A stretch of DNA of 64,000 bases from an uncultured Alphaproteobacteria bacterium (GCA_944391495.1 CALXTU010000001.1:371981-435980), one strand, 5' to 3'. Shown: positions 52,895-61,882, counted from the stretch's first letter. The notes: generated by a model from the letters alone, not told the origin. Numbers and translations are program-made.

Positions 52895-53815
52895 ATGGCA
52901 GGTGTTGAATTGATAAAAGTTAAGCCGGAAGACGACGGTATGCGTCTTAACCGCTGGTTTTTAAAATATTATCCGCAGTTGCCGCTTTCGCGCCTGCAAA
53001 AGTTATTACGAACCAAACAGATTAAGGTTGACGGCAAAAGAAGCGAGGCGGCATTTAAGTTGGCGGCCGGGCAGGAGATCAGAATTCCGCCGCTGAATGA
53101 GGGCGCAACCGTTCGGGAAAAGGGCAGCCTCACACCGCGAGATGAAGCCTTTATTAAATCACTGGTGATTTACAAAGACGATAATATCATCGTTTTGAAC
53201 AAACCGTCTGGGTTGGCGGTGCAGGGCGGAACCAATACCCTGCGCCATATTGACGGCATGCTGGAGGCTTTGAAATTTGAAAAGCCGGAAGCGCCGCGTT
53301 TGGTGCACCGGATAGACAAAGATACCAGCGGAATTCTGGTGCTGGCGCGGGATCGTAAAAATGCCGAGCTTTTGACAGCGGCATTTAAAAAACATGATTT
53401 GCAAAAAACATATCTGGTGCTGGTAAAGGGGTGCCCAAAGGCTGATGCCGGCGAAATCAAGGCGCCGCTTTTGAAAGCGGGGGAGAAGTCGCAGGTGAGT
53501 GCGGAAGGCAAAAAAGCGGTTACCAGATACCGAGTTTTGGATCATGCCGGCAGCAAATTTGCGTTGATTGAGGCCGAGCCTCTGACCGGACGGACGCATC
53601 AGATAAGAGCGCATTTGGAATATCTCGGGACGCCGATTGTCGGTGATGATAAATATTACGGTGAAAAAAGAGAAAAATTTGCGGCATTGAAAGATAAACT
53701 TTATCTGCATGCTTACAAAATTGATTTGTCGGGTATATATGATAAAGTACGGATAACGGCGGCGCTGCCGGAGCATTTTGCCGAAGCGCTTGAAGTTTTG
53801 GGTTTACAAATATAA
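52895..53815 (+). CDS. rluC: RluC-type 23S rRNA pseudouridine synthase
   Basis: 306 residues. An N-terminal S4 RNA-binding domain (about 15-65) precedes the RluA-family catalytic domain. The catalytic aspartate is D141 in RLVHRIDKDTSGILVLA, and LTGRTHQIRAHLEYLGTPIVGD is complete. The S4 domain favours RluC or RluD over RluA; the exact target cannot be set from sequence alone. In alphaproteobacteria an RluC-type gene is often near the ATP12-like gene, as here. Confidence 0.88.
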   Translation: MAGVELIKVKPEDDGMRLNRWFLKYYPQLPLSRLQKLLRTKQIKVDGKRSEAAFKLAAGQEIRIPPLNEGATVREKGSLTPRDEAFIKSLVIYKDDNIIVLNKPSGLAVQGGTNTLRHIDGMLEALKFEKPEAPRLVHRIDKDTSGILVLARDRKNAELLTAAFKKHDLQKTYLVLVKGCPKADAGEIKAPLLKAGEKSQVSAEGKKAVTRYRVLDHAGSKFALIEAEPLTGRTHQIRAHLEYLGTPIVGDDKYYGEKREKFAALKDKLYLHAYKIDLSGIYDKVRITAALPEHFAEALEVLGLQI

Positions 53816-53828
53816 AAGGAGTAGATTT

Positions 53829-55940
53829 ATGCGGTTGATTAAAAAGACGGCTTCCATCGTATCAAGCATCATTATTATTCTGGCCATCGGCGGCTATGTG
53901 TTTGTGCGCAATTTTGACTTAAACCGCTATAAATCTTATATTGAAGATATTGTCAACCGGGAAACCGGTCGTACCCTGAAAATGAACGGCGAGGCCAAAC
54001 TCGGCATATCCTTTATTCCGACTTTGGTGATTAATGACGTTGAACTGTCCAATCCGGAATGGGCGGTGAATCCGCAAATGGTTAAATTGCAAAAACTGGA
54101 AATCAAGGCGGCCGTTCTGCCGCTGCTGAAAGGACGGATTGTTATTGACAAATTGATTTTGCAACAACCGGAAATTTATCTGGAAACGGCAGCCGACGGG
54201 CAGAAAAGCTGGGAATTTACCCAAATGCAGAACAACAGTAAAGCGGCAGCTGCCGGGGTACGGAAAGAGCAGAAGGTAAAATCCGGCGGAACCATGGCCG
54301 CGGCTGCCGGACTGGTGGCCAAACAGGTTGAGCTGCAGAACGGTATCATCAGTTATTTTGATGCTAAAAGCGGCAAAACGACGCAGGTGCTCATCAATGA
54401 CATTAATCTGGAAATCCCCGAGCAGGACGGGCCGTTTAACCTGAACGTGGATGCCGAACTTGACGGACAGAAAATTGTTGCCGAGATTGAGGCTGATAAT
54501 CTGGCCAGTCTGCTGAATGAGGGGCGGTTGAATTTTGTTGCCGAAGTTAAAGCCTTGCAGGTCAGTGCGGCATTGACCGGCGCGGTTGAAGATGTTTTGG
54601 AAAGTCCGAGATATGCCGTCGAGGGTAATATCTATAATCCAGCGGGTAATTTCGGCACACCGGAAACGAGCCTGGAAATGCGGGTAGACGGCGATGTTTA
54701 TTCGGCGGATATTAACATTCAGAATTTGAGCGTTGCGACCAATGTTATCACCGGCACGGCGTCGGTCGACTGGAGCAAAAGCAGACCGCAGGTTAAAGCC
54801 GATTTGAATACGCCGTCGTTTGATGTTAATTCTCTGAAAGCGAAAGCCGTATCGTCGCTGGTGCCGTTTTCCTTGATTAAAGAGGCGCAGGCTTTGGAAA
54901 TGGTGCCGAATGATAAAATTCCGTATGAATATCTGAATATGGTTGATGCGGTGCTTAATGTCAAAGCCGGAAAACTGATGCTGGCCGACGGCGTTAATCT
55001 GACTGATGTCGTTTTGGCGGCACGGTTGCAAGACGGCGTGCTTGACGTCAGCAAACTTGATTTTGGTCTCGGCAGCGGTGAAATAACGGCAACAGCGGCG
55101 GTTAATGCCGCAACACAGGCGGTTAAGCTTAATTTGCGCAGCAGCGGTCTTAAACTGCAGGATTTGCATGCACCTCTGGCGACCGGAGCCAACGGCAGCA
55201 TGCAGATTTTGAGCGGCGGCAGTCTGGATATTATGGCGGATTTGCAAAGTTCGGGTGCAACATATCGCCGGTTGTCGGAAAATCTTGACGGGCAGGTAAT
55301 TGCCATTGTTGATAAGTCGGAAATTAAAACCGGACGGTTGGAATGGTTGGCCAGCAATATTTTTACCAAAATTTTACAGCTGTTGAAGGTAGATACCAAC
55401 AAGAATACCAATATGGACGTTGCCTGTGCGGTGGTGCGTGCCGATTTCGGAAAAGGGCAGGCGACGTTTCCGAGCGGAATTGTCTTTAACGGTTCCAAAC
55501 TGCAGGTGGTCGGCAGCGGCAGCATCAATCTGGTTAACGACAAAATTAACTTTACCATTGCCCCGACGCTCAATAAGCTGGCCGACGGAAATATTGCCCA
55601 GGCGCTGGCTTCGTTTGTCAAACTTGAGGGCACCTTGGAAAAGCCCAAAGTCGGGATAGATACCCGCTCGGCATTGACAACGATTGTCGGTACGGTGGCG
55701 TCCGGTGGTGCTTATCTGGGATCGGAAATTTTGCTGAACGGCAGCGACAGTCCCTGTTATACGGCTTTGGCCGGGACGACGTATGCTTCCCGTTTTCCGA
55801 AACCGAGCGGGGTTAAAGCGGCAACCAAAGACGCCTATCAAGATGTTAATAAAACGGCCAAAGATGCCGTTAAGGGTTTGGAAGATGCCGCCAAAGATAT
55901 TTTAGGTGCTTTTGCCAACGGACTGAAGAAAGGAAACTAA
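53829..55940 (+). CDS. AsmA-like inner-membrane-anchored protein
   Basis: 703 residues from ATG 53829, preceded by AAAAGGAG at good distance; the longer frame back to 53778 overlaps the synthase gene and is unlikely. One N-terminal transmembrane segment (IVSSIIIILAIGGYVFV), then the AsmA signature NRETGRTLKMNGEAKLGISFIPTLVINDVELSNPEWA. A long beta-rich periplasmic body and AsmA_2-type C-terminal region (KINFTIAPTLNKLADG, VKLEGTLEKPKVGID) follow. AsmA proteins form bridge-like structures implicated in phospholipid transport to the outer membrane. The next gene starts at its stop codon. Confidence 0.92.
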   Translation: MRLIKKTASIVSSIIIILAIGGYVFVRNFDLNRYKSYIEDIVNRETGRTLKMNGEAKLGISFIPTLVINDVELSNPEWAVNPQMVKLQKLEIKAAVLPLLKGRIVIDKLILQQPEIYLETAADGQKSWEFTQMQNNSKAAAAGVRKEQKVKSGGTMAAAAGLVAKQVELQNGIISYFDAKSGKTTQVLINDINLEIPEQDGPFNLNVDAELDGQKIVAEIEADNLASLLNEGRLNFVAEVKALQVSAALTGAVEDVLESPRYAVEGNIYNPAGNFGTPETSLEMRVDGDVYSADINIQNLSVATNVITGTASVDWSKSRPQVKADLNTPSFDVNSLKAKAVSSLVPFSLIKEAQALEMVPNDKIPYEYLNMVDAVLNVKAGKLMLADGVNLTDVVLAARLQDGVLDVSKLDFGLGSGEITATAAVNAATQAVKLNLRSSGLKLQDLHAPLATGANGSMQILSGGSLDIMADLQSSGATYRRLSENLDGQVIAIVDKSEIKTGRLEWLASNIFTKILQLLKVDTNKNTNMDVACAVVRADFGKGQATFPSGIVFNGSKLQVVGSGSINLVNDKINFTIAPTLNKLADGNIAQALASFVKLEGTLEKPKVGIDTRSALTTIVGTVASGGAYLGSEILLNGSDSPCYTALAGTTYASRFPKPSGVKAATKDAYQDVNKTAKDAVKGLEDAAKDILGAFANGLKKGN

Positions 55941-56434
55941 TGAAAGAAAAACTTGATCAGGCAGTTGAGGAAATCAGTCAGCATCGTGATGAAATCATTG
56001 CCAAGCTTTTGGAATTTGCCAAAACCGATTTGCTGTTTTTCTGGGGAGAAAACCGGGATCTGTTTTTACAACAAAAGGAAAAATGGCTGCCGATTTTGGA
56101 CTGGGCCGGAAAAGAATTGAAAGTCGAACTGCATAAAACAGATAAACTTGATGTTCCGGAAAACAAAGAAATGAACGGACCGCTGGCGCAAATGCTGAAA
56201 GATATGAGCAATAAAGAGTTGGCCTGTTATTATGCGGCGGCACTGAATATGCGCTCAACCCTGCTGGCGCTTGCATTGGTGAAAGGAAGAATCCATGCCG
56301 AAGAAGCCTGTCGGCTGTCATATCTGGAAGAATTGTGGCAAAATAAGCTTTGGGGCAGTGATGATGAGGCGGCGTCCCGCCGGCAGGAGCGTTGTGAAGA
56401 GCTGAAAGAGATTGAAAGTTATCTGCATTCATGA
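55940..56434 (+). CDS. short ATP12-family protein (F1-ATPase assembly factor-like)
   Basis: 164 residues. Residues about 20-60 (KLLEFAKTDLLFFWGE, LPILDWAGKELKV) and 90-160 (YYAAALNMRSTLLALALVKGRI, WGSDDEAASRR) match the helical C-terminal domain of ATP12, the chaperone of the F1 alpha subunit. Full-length homologues are about 230-260 residues; the N-terminal beta domain is missing and there is no room for it because the gene starts on the last base of the AsmA-like gene. Overlaps acyP by four bases. No ATP synthase genes are in the window. Confidence 0.8.
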   Translation: MKEKLDQAVEEISQHRDEIIAKLLEFAKTDLLFFWGENRDLFLQQKEKWLPILDWAGKELKVELHKTDKLDVPENKEMNGPLAQMLKDMSNKELACYYAAALNMRSTLLALALVKGRIHAEEACRLSYLEELWQNKLWGSDDEAASRRQERCEELKEIESYLHS

Positions 56435-56718
56435 AAGATGTCGTCATTAAAGTCAAAGGAAGAGTGCAAGGCGTCGGTTACCGGCGCTGGGCCGTGGCCA
56501 AGGCGCAGGAAATCGGCGGTATTTCCGGCTGGGTGCATAATGATTATGACGGGTCGGTTTTGCTCAGGCTGTGCGGTGCCGAAGAAGATGTCGACAAAAT
56601 GATGCTGGCCTGTCAAAAGGGGCCGTTGTGGGGCCGGGTGGACAGTATGGAATTTGTCATCGGCCGCATCAGTTCATTTTTGCCGCCGGTTGAGGAAGGT
56701 GTTTTCAAAAGAGTTTAG
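56431..56718 (+). CDS. acyP: acylphosphatase
   Basis: 95 residues. Hydrolyses acyl phosphates. The signature VKGRVQGVGYRRW contains catalytic R18, and GWVHNDYDGSV contains catalytic N37. Overlaps the ATP12-like gene by four bases (ATGA) and converges on nth, whose stop codon overlaps its own. Small, widespread, of uncertain physiological role. Confidence 0.95.
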   Translation: MKDVVIKVKGRVQGVGYRRWAVAKAQEIGGISGWVHNDYDGSVLLRLCGAEEDVDKMMLACQKGPLWGRVDSMEFVIGRISSFLPPVEEGVFKRV

Positions 56719-57347
56719 AGGCGTTTGTCGGCACTGCGGCAAAAAGAATTTACCGGACATTCCGGACAGTTTGGTTTTTGTGCTTTGCAGATATAGCGGC
56801 CAAACAAAACCAGCCAATGGTTGATATGCCGGCGGTAGTCGTCCGGCAGCTTGTTTAAATCCGCTTCGACTGCCAGAGGCGTTGTTCCGTCGCTCAACTC
56901 AAGGCGGCGTGCCAGACGCAGAACATGAGTATCAACCGCCACGGAAGGTTCGTTCCACCAGACATTAAACAAAACGTTGGCGGTTTTGCGGCCGACGCCG
57001 GGCAGGCTTTCAATCAGCTCGCGATTGTGCGGAACTTCACCGTCGCAGCGGTCAACCAGAATTTGGGAAAGGGCGATAATGTTTTTGGCCTTGTTGTTGT
57101 ATAGGCCGATTGTTTTGATGTGATGCTTGAGTTCGTCAATTCCCAAATTGAGCATTTTTTGCGGCGTATCGGCGATTTTGAAAAGCTCTTTGGTCGCCTT
57201 ATTGACGCCTTTGTCGGTGCTTTGGGCGGACAAGACAATGGCAACCAGCAGCGTGTAGGCATTGTGAAACGCCAATTCGCTTTTCGGCGCGGGATCCTGT
57301 TGTTTGAAGACATCAAGAATTTGGCAGATTTCGGATAATTTTCTCAT
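56715..57347 (-). CDS. nth: endonuclease III
   Basis: DNA glycosylase/AP lyase for oxidised pyrimidines. 210 residues, normal. The helix-hairpin-helix LPGVGRKTANV carries the catalytic K121, and D139 lies in VAVDTHVLRLARR. The iron-sulfur cluster ligands are C187, C194, C197 and C203 (C-X6-C-X2-C-X5-C). Overlaps tsaD by four bases, so it is translationally coupled; overlaps the acyP stop on the other strand. Confidence 0.97.
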   Translation of the reverse strand: MRKLSEICQILDVFKQQDPAPKSELAFHNAYTLLVAIVLSAQSTDKGVNKATKELFKIADTPQKMLNLGIDELKHHIKTIGLYNNKAKNIIALSQILVDRCDGEVPHNRELIESLPGVGRKTANVLFNVWWNEPSVAVDTHVLRLARRLELSDGTTPLAVEADLNKLPDDYRRHINHWLVLFGRYICKAQKPNCPECPVNSFCRSADKRL

Positions 57348-58420
57348 GCTTTGACACCTCCGGCACCGGCGGCTTTAGGCGCGTTTTCATCTAACGGCCA
57401 GCGCGGCCGCGGTTTGAAGTCAAGTTCATTGAACAAGCCTTTTTGAGCGCGTTCAACACCGGCCCAGGCAATCATGACGCCGTTGTCGGTGCAGAATTTA
57501 ACCGGCGGTGCGGCAAAGCGCAAACCTTCGTCGGCCGCCAACTGCTGCAGGTGCTCACGCAGATACATATTGGCAGCCACGCCGCCGGCAACGACAATGT
57601 CGCGGCCTTCGGGACAACGGCTGCGGAAAATGGCAACGGCTTTTTTTAATTTGTGCAGCAGGCAATCGGTTACGGCTTTTTGAAAACCGGCGCAGATATC
57701 GGCGCAGTCGCGTTTACGCAGAATGGCGTGCTCAATGATGCCGTCTTCGGCATAAGATTCGATGATTTTGCGGACGGCGGTTTTAAGGCCGGAAAAAGAC
57801 AGGTTGCAATCCGGTGAATTGTATAAAGGCCGCGGCAGTACAAAACGGTTTTCATCGCCGAGCGCCGCCATTTTTTCAATAATCGGGCCGCCGGGGTAAC
57901 CCAGGCCGAGCATTTTGGCCACTTTGTCAAAGGCCTCACCGGCGGCGTCGTCAATTGTGGTACCGAGGCGTTCAAATTCGCCAACGCCTTTGACAATCAA
58001 AATCTGGCAGTGGCCGCCGGAGGTCAGCAGCAGCAGATAAGGGTAGGCGACATCGGAACTCAGGCGCGCCGTCAGCGCGTGGCCTTCCAGGTGATTGACG
58101 GCAATAAAGGGTTTATTTAAGGCCAGAGCTAAGGCTTTGCCGGCCATGACGCCGACGGTCACACCACCGATAAGCCCCGGTCCGGCGGCGGCTGCTACCG
58201 CGTCAATATCGGTTGGACGGCAGCCGGCCTGGCGGAAAGTTTCTTCCAGTATTTCGTCGATATGTTCAAGGTGAGCGCGGGCAGCAATTTCCGGTACGAC
58301 GCCGCCGAAATTTTTGTGTTCGGACTGCGTCAGGACAACCGAACTTAAAATTTCTTTTTTATCATTAACCAGAGCCGCGGCGGTTTCGTCGCAGCTGCTT
58401 TCTATTCCTAAAACCAACAT
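57344..58420 (-). CDS. tsaD: tRNA N6-threonylcarbamoyltransferase
   Basis: Catalytic ASKHA-fold subunit of the t6A37 tRNA-modifying complex. 358 residues. Starts MLVLGIESSCDETAAA; metal ligands H110 and H114 lie in NHLEGHAL; KNFGGVVPEIAARAH and the C-terminal CTDNGVMIAWAG are conserved. It heads the tsaD-nth operon from a strong promoter and is divergent from the Mic60-like gene. Confidence 0.98.
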   Translation of the reverse strand: MLVLGIESSCDETAAALVNDKKEILSSVVLTQSEHKNFGGVVPEIAARAHLEHIDEILEETFRQAGCRPTDIDAVAAAAGPGLIGGVTVGVMAGKALALALNKPFIAVNHLEGHALTARLSSDVAYPYLLLLTSGGHCQILIVKGVGEFERLGTTIDDAAGEAFDKVAKMLGLGYPGGPIIEKMAALGDENRFVLPRPLYNSPDCNLSFSGLKTAVRKIIESYAEDGIIEHAILRKRDCADICAGFQKAVTDCLLHKLKKAVAIFRSRCPEGRDIVVAGGVAANMYLREHLQQLAADEGLRFAAPPVKFCTDNGVMIAWAGVERAQKGLFNELDFKPRPRWPLDENAPKAAGAGGVKA

Positions 58421-58467
58421 GGCCGTTCTTCTTAAAACCTAATTTGCTCTTGCTTCTTTTTTTATAT

Positions 58468-58496
58468 TGTATACACTATAAAAACAGGAATGCCAA
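58468..58496 (-). promoter_or_regulatory. promoter of tsaD-nth
   Basis: On the minus strand: TTGGCA (58491-58496), 17-base spacer, TATACA (58468-58473), 48 bases before the tsaD start. Confidence 0.7.
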
Positions 58497-58526
58497 GCCT
58501 TTATTGCAAGAGTGGAGGAATGGAAG

Positions 58527-59531
58527 ATGACCAAAAAGAACGAGGTAAAAAGCGAGGATCCGGTTGCGGAGAAAAAACGCAAAAAAACAAATGCCAGGAA
58601 GGTAACGGGCGTGATTGTTTTGGCGGCGGTTGCCGTTTTGGGATACAAACTCTGGGAAAATCCGAAGCTTTTGTATCAGCTGCGAGATGTCTGGGCCGAA
58701 CGGAAGGCCGAACAAACGGAATATGCTCAACGGCTTGAGACGTTACAACAGCAGGTCAATGCATTGCAGGGGCGGTTGGCCGAACTGGCCTATCAGGCGG
58801 CAAATCCCGATTTCTCGGAAATGAATAAACGAATCGATGATATTGAGCAGATCAGCGTTAATACGATTAAATCAAAGGCCGATGTCGAGGCCGTGCTGGG
58901 TTTGGTCATGCGAATGGATAATGCCGAAGGGCGTTTGAACGATTTGGGCAAAGTCAGCGACGAAGGTGCATTGACACTGACGGCGGCTATGCTGGTGAAA
59001 GATGCAGCGCAGCGCGGCGGGCCGTTTGTTTATGAGGCGGAAGTATTGAGCGAGCTGGCTGCCGGAAATTATAAAATAGCCGGTGAGGTGGCGCGGATTA
59101 ATGAAATCGCTGCACGGGGTGTGCCGTCGGTAAGTGAATTGCAACGACAGTTTGCCGAGATATATGCAAACAGATATCTGCCTCAGGCAGAAGATGCCGC
59201 GGTTGCTGCGGAGGGTTGGAAAGATCGTATTTATCAGGAACTGAATAAGGTTGTTCAGGTCAGAAAAACTGACGGTAAAACAGCGGAGCCGGAAATGTCG
59301 GAAGAGGACCGTGCCTGGAAAATTGTGTCTGATTATGTGGCCGAAGGCAATATTGCCCGGGCCGTTGCCATTATCCGGAAACCTCTGAACGCTCAGCTGG
59401 CGGCAGATAAAAATCTTACCGGTTGGTTGGAGGAGGCCGAAAGATACTGCGATTTGTATACGGCGGTATCACGGATTTCGGCTAATGCCCTGGCGGTTAT
59501 GAAAGTTAAATTCTTAAAGAATGAAAGCTGA
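58527..59531 (+). CDS. Mic60/mitofilin-like membrane protein
   Basis: 334 residues from ATG 58527 (GAGG nine bases upstream; the GTG at 58512 is less likely). A basic N-terminus precedes one transmembrane segment (about 25-40). A coiled coil follows (EQTEYAQRLETLQQQVNALQGRLAEL), then a C-terminal helical domain resembling the mitofilin signature (RGGPFVYEAEVLSELAAG, GVPSVSELQRQFAEIY, GWKDRIYQELNKVVQVR, GWLEEAERYCDLYTAV). Alphaproteobacterial Mic60 shapes intracytoplasmic membranes or tethers the envelope. It usually lies in a haem gene cluster; here hemC and hemD are absent and tsaD is the divergent neighbour. Confidence 0.82.
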   Translation: MTKKNEVKSEDPVAEKKRKKTNARKVTGVIVLAAVAVLGYKLWENPKLLYQLRDVWAERKAEQTEYAQRLETLQQQVNALQGRLAELAYQAANPDFSEMNKRIDDIEQISVNTIKSKADVEAVLGLVMRMDNAEGRLNDLGKVSDEGALTLTAAMLVKDAAQRGGPFVYEAEVLSELAAGNYKIAGEVARINEIAARGVPSVSELQRQFAEIYANRYLPQAEDAAVAAEGWKDRIYQELNKVVQVRKTDGKTAEPEMSEEDRAWKIVSDYVAEGNIARAVAIIRKPLNAQLAADKNLTGWLEEAERYCDLYTAVSRISANALAVMKVKFLKNES

Positions 59532-59548
59532 AGCGGTCGATGATTGAG

Positions 59549-59582
59549 TTGAAAGCCCGGGTGAATTCACCCGGGCTTTCAA
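59549..59582. terminator. 34-bp perfect palindrome between convergent genes
   Basis: Arms TTGAAAGCCCGGGTGAA and exact complement with no loop base left over. It lies between the Mic60-like and DedA-like genes. The T-runs are short (TTTC/GAAA), so termination is likely but not certain. Confidence 0.75.
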
Positions 59583-59584
59583 GA

Positions 59585-60184
59585 TTAAAGATATTTGAGC
59601 GCCGCAAAACCGCCGATTAAAAGCAACAGGAATATGACCGACAAAATTCCCAAATGTTTTTCGATGAAGATTTTCATCGGCGCACCGTATTTTTTCAGCA
59701 ACCAGGCAACCAGGAAAAACCGCATACCACGCGCTAAGACCGACGCAACAGTGAATACTATCAAATCCAGATGAACAACACCGCTGGCAATAGTGATGAT
59801 TTTGTACGGGAAGGGCGTGATTCCGGCGCCGAAAACAATCCAGGCGCCATATTCATGATAGTAGTTTTCAAATTCATGAAACTGGGCGGCGGCGTTGTAA
59901 AACTCAAGAATCGGTTTGGCAATCATGTCAAAGGCAAAAACACCTATACCATAGCCGAAATAACCGCCCAATACACTGGCCAGCGTAGCCAGTCCGGCGA
60001 TGCGCCAGGCTTTGTTCGGCGTGGCAAGAACCATCGGGATAATCATGACATCTGGCGGAATCGGGAAAAAAGAGCTTTCGGCAAAGGCTACCAGAAATAA
60101 AAAGAACATGGCATTGGTGTGCGCCGACCAGTCAAGCATAATGTCGTAGGTCTTTTGAACCAGGGCATGAAAAGTTTTGAGCAT
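59585..60184 (-). CDS. YqaA/DedA (VTT-domain) membrane protein
   Basis: 199 residues with about five hydrophobic segments. VTT motifs are visible: AFAESSFFPIPPDVMIIPM, the GYFGYGIGVFAFD segment and FGAGITPFPYKIITIASGVVHL with the conserved FR/PFPYK-like region. Family members are implicated in lipid (undecaprenyl phosphate or phospholipid) scrambling. It follows the lone receiver gene by 50 bases on the same strand. Confidence 0.88.
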   Translation of the reverse strand: MLKTFHALVQKTYDIMLDWSAHTNAMFFLFLVAFAESSFFPIPPDVMIIPMVLATPNKAWRIAGLATLASVLGGYFGYGIGVFAFDMIAKPILEFYNAAAQFHEFENYYHEYGAWIVFGAGITPFPYKIITIASGVVHLDLIVFTVASVLARGMRFFLVAWLLKKYGAPMKIFIEKHLGILSVIFLLLLIGGFAALKYL

Positions 60185-60234
60185 GATTTATCCTTATGAG
60201 TCAGAAAAGTAACACGCTCAAAATATTAGAGTTT

Positions 60235-60600
60235 CTAATGCAAATTGCAACTGTTTTTTGTGATTTCCATCATCTTTTCCAAAACCGCCGGTTTGTAAAC
60301 AAATTCAAAACCTTGGTCTGTATCGGCAGAGGTTTTGCCGCGGCGTTCTCCCATAACGGCAAAATGTGTGTGGTGGACGGGGAGGCTTTTATCAATGATT
60401 TTGACCAGCTCTTTTTCATGTTCGGGAGCAAAATTTTCATCTATAAATATCCATTCCGGCAGCGCCGTTTTGGCATATTTCAGCAACAGAAAAAGATTGT
60501 CGGTTGCAAAAACCTGGCAGCCTTTGCTTTGCAGCAGTTTTGAATATAAGTTGAGAAAATCTTTGTCGTTATCCAACAGAAAAACAACGTGTTCAGCCAT
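60235..60600 (-). CDS. single-domain response-regulator receiver
   Basis: 121 residues: one receiver domain and nothing else. Acidic pocket D10/D12 (LLDNDKDF), phospho-acceptor D54 (IFIDENF), and a lysine in FVYKP. Single-domain receivers usually act in phosphorelays or by protein contact. No kinase is adjacent; the nearest is at 12 kb. The loop after D54 is long and charged (APEHEKELVKII), so function may be degenerate. Confidence 0.8.
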   Translation of the reverse strand: MAEHVVFLLDNDKDFLNLYSKLLQSKGCQVFATDNLFLLLKYAKTALPEWIFIDENFAPEHEKELVKIIDKSLPVHHTHFAVMGERRGKTSADTDQGFEFVYKPAVLEKMMEITKNSCNLH

Positions 60601-60663
60601 GGCAAAATCTCCCGTTTAAGTGAAATACCTTAACGGTTAATATAATGCGGATTTGGCGAAATT

Positions 60664-61566
60664 TTAGTGGCAGCAGTGTCCGCAGCCGCAATTATGATGC
60701 TTATTGCCGGAGATCGGATCTTTTTCCTGACGGCAGAAGGCCTCAAAAGTATTGCTTAAAAGCATGGCTACCGTCATCGGGCCGACGCCGCCGGGAACCG
60801 GCGTGATGAAAGAGGCTTTTTCTTTGGCCGCTTCAAAATCGACATCGCCGCACAATTTGCCGTCAATGCGGTTGATGCCGACATCTATAACCACGGCACC
60901 TTCTTTCAACCATTCGGCTTTAATCATCCGAGCTTTGCCGCAGGCGGCAACAACAATGTCGGCCGTTTTGACAATGGCAGGGAGATCTTTGGTTTTGGAG
61001 TGAGTCAGCGTGACGGTGCAGTTGCGGTTGGTCAGCAGCATGGCTACCGGTTTACCGACAATATTGGAACGGCCGATAACAACGGCTGACTTGCCCTCAA
61101 GATTAATGCCTGTTGACAGTAAAAGCTCCAAGATGCCTTTAGGGGTAGCCGAAATGAAAGCATCCGGGTGGTTATAAGATAAAAGCCCGGTGTTATAGGG
61201 GCTGAAGCCGTCAACGTCTTTGGCCGGATTTATCCGGGATAAAACTCTGAGCGAATTGATATGTGCGGGCAGCGGCAGCTGAACAATAATGCCGTTGATG
61301 TGCGGATTGGCGTTGAGATCATCAATGACATCCAATAGGGCATTCTCGCCGATGGAGGCCGAAAATTCCATAATTTCGCAGCCGATGCCAACCTCCGCCG
61401 CCGCTTTTTGTTTGTTACGGACATAGATTTTGCTGGCATCGTCATCACCGACCAAAACCACGGCCAGAACGGGCATATTCTCCGAGGAATGATTTTTTAT
61501 TTTTTGTGCCAGCTCTGTTCTGATGCGGGCGGCAAGCTCTTTTCCGGAAATAATTTGTGCGCTCAT
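60664..61566 (-). CDS. folD: methylenetetrahydrofolate dehydrogenase/cyclohydrolase
   Basis: Bifunctional enzyme that converts 5,10-methylene-THF to 10-formyl-THF. 300 residues. Catalytic Y48 and K52 (YVRNKQKA), GRSNIVGKPVAMLL and PVPGGVGPMTVAMLLSNT are present. Unusually the protein ends in a Cys/His-rich tail, HHNCGCGHCCH (290-300), which is not part of the FolD fold and could bind a metal. It lies four bases after the DUF167 gene, in a yggT-DUF167-folD order. Confidence 0.96.
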   Translation of the reverse strand: MSAQIISGKELAARIRTELAQKIKNHSSENMPVLAVVLVGDDDASKIYVRNKQKAAAEVGIGCEIMEFSASIGENALLDVIDDLNANPHINGIIVQLPLPAHINSLRVLSRINPAKDVDGFSPYNTGLLSYNHPDAFISATPKGILELLLSTGINLEGKSAVVIGRSNIVGKPVAMLLTNRNCTVTLTHSKTKDLPAIVKTADIVVAACGKARMIKAEWLKEGAVVIDVGINRIDGKLCGDVDFEAAKEKASFITPVPGGVGPMTVAMLLSNTFEAFCRQEKDPISGNKHHNCGCGHCCH

Positions 61567-61569
61567 GTG

Positions 61570-61881
61570 TTACTCCTTTTCAGCCAGAGCCTGCAGCTTT
61601 GGCATCATATCTTCAAAATCGGCGGTTATAAGAATTTTTTTGCAACGATCCAACTCGCCCGATACAATCTGAAAATCGGACTTTGCCCGTTTTAGTTCTT
61701 TGGACAGCCAGCTTATCAATTCCCGGTTGGCTTTGCCCTTTTCCGGAATGCTGATGACGTTTACTTTTAAGAAGTCGTTGCCATCGGCCGACGTAAAAAT
61801 TCCGGAAACACGGCAACAGGAAGAATTGGGCTGAAGCCGTATTCTCAGAACAATTCCCTGCGGCGTGTTTTCAAAAAACAA
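61570..61881 (-). CDS. DUF167/YggU-family protein
   Basis: 103 residues. DUF167 hallmarks: IVLRIRLQPNSSCCRVSGIF, FLKVNVISIPEKGKANRELISWLSKEL and the IVSGELDRCKKILI segment. Structural genomics members have a small alpha/beta fold; the function is not established. Encoded between yggT and folD with almost no gaps. YggT-DUF167 adjacency is common in Proteobacteria. Confidence 0.93.
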   Translation of the reverse strand: MFFENTPQGIVLRIRLQPNSSCCRVSGIFTSADGNDFLKVNVISIPEKGKANRELISWLSKELKRAKSDFQIVSGELDRCKKILITADFEDMMPKLQALAEKE

Positions 61882-61882
61882 T

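Noticed and set aside
53778..53828. Upstream extension of the AsmA-like gene
   Set aside because: It overlaps the pseudouridine synthase gene, and the ATG at 53829 has an AAAAGGAG site at ideal spacing before a normal membrane anchor.
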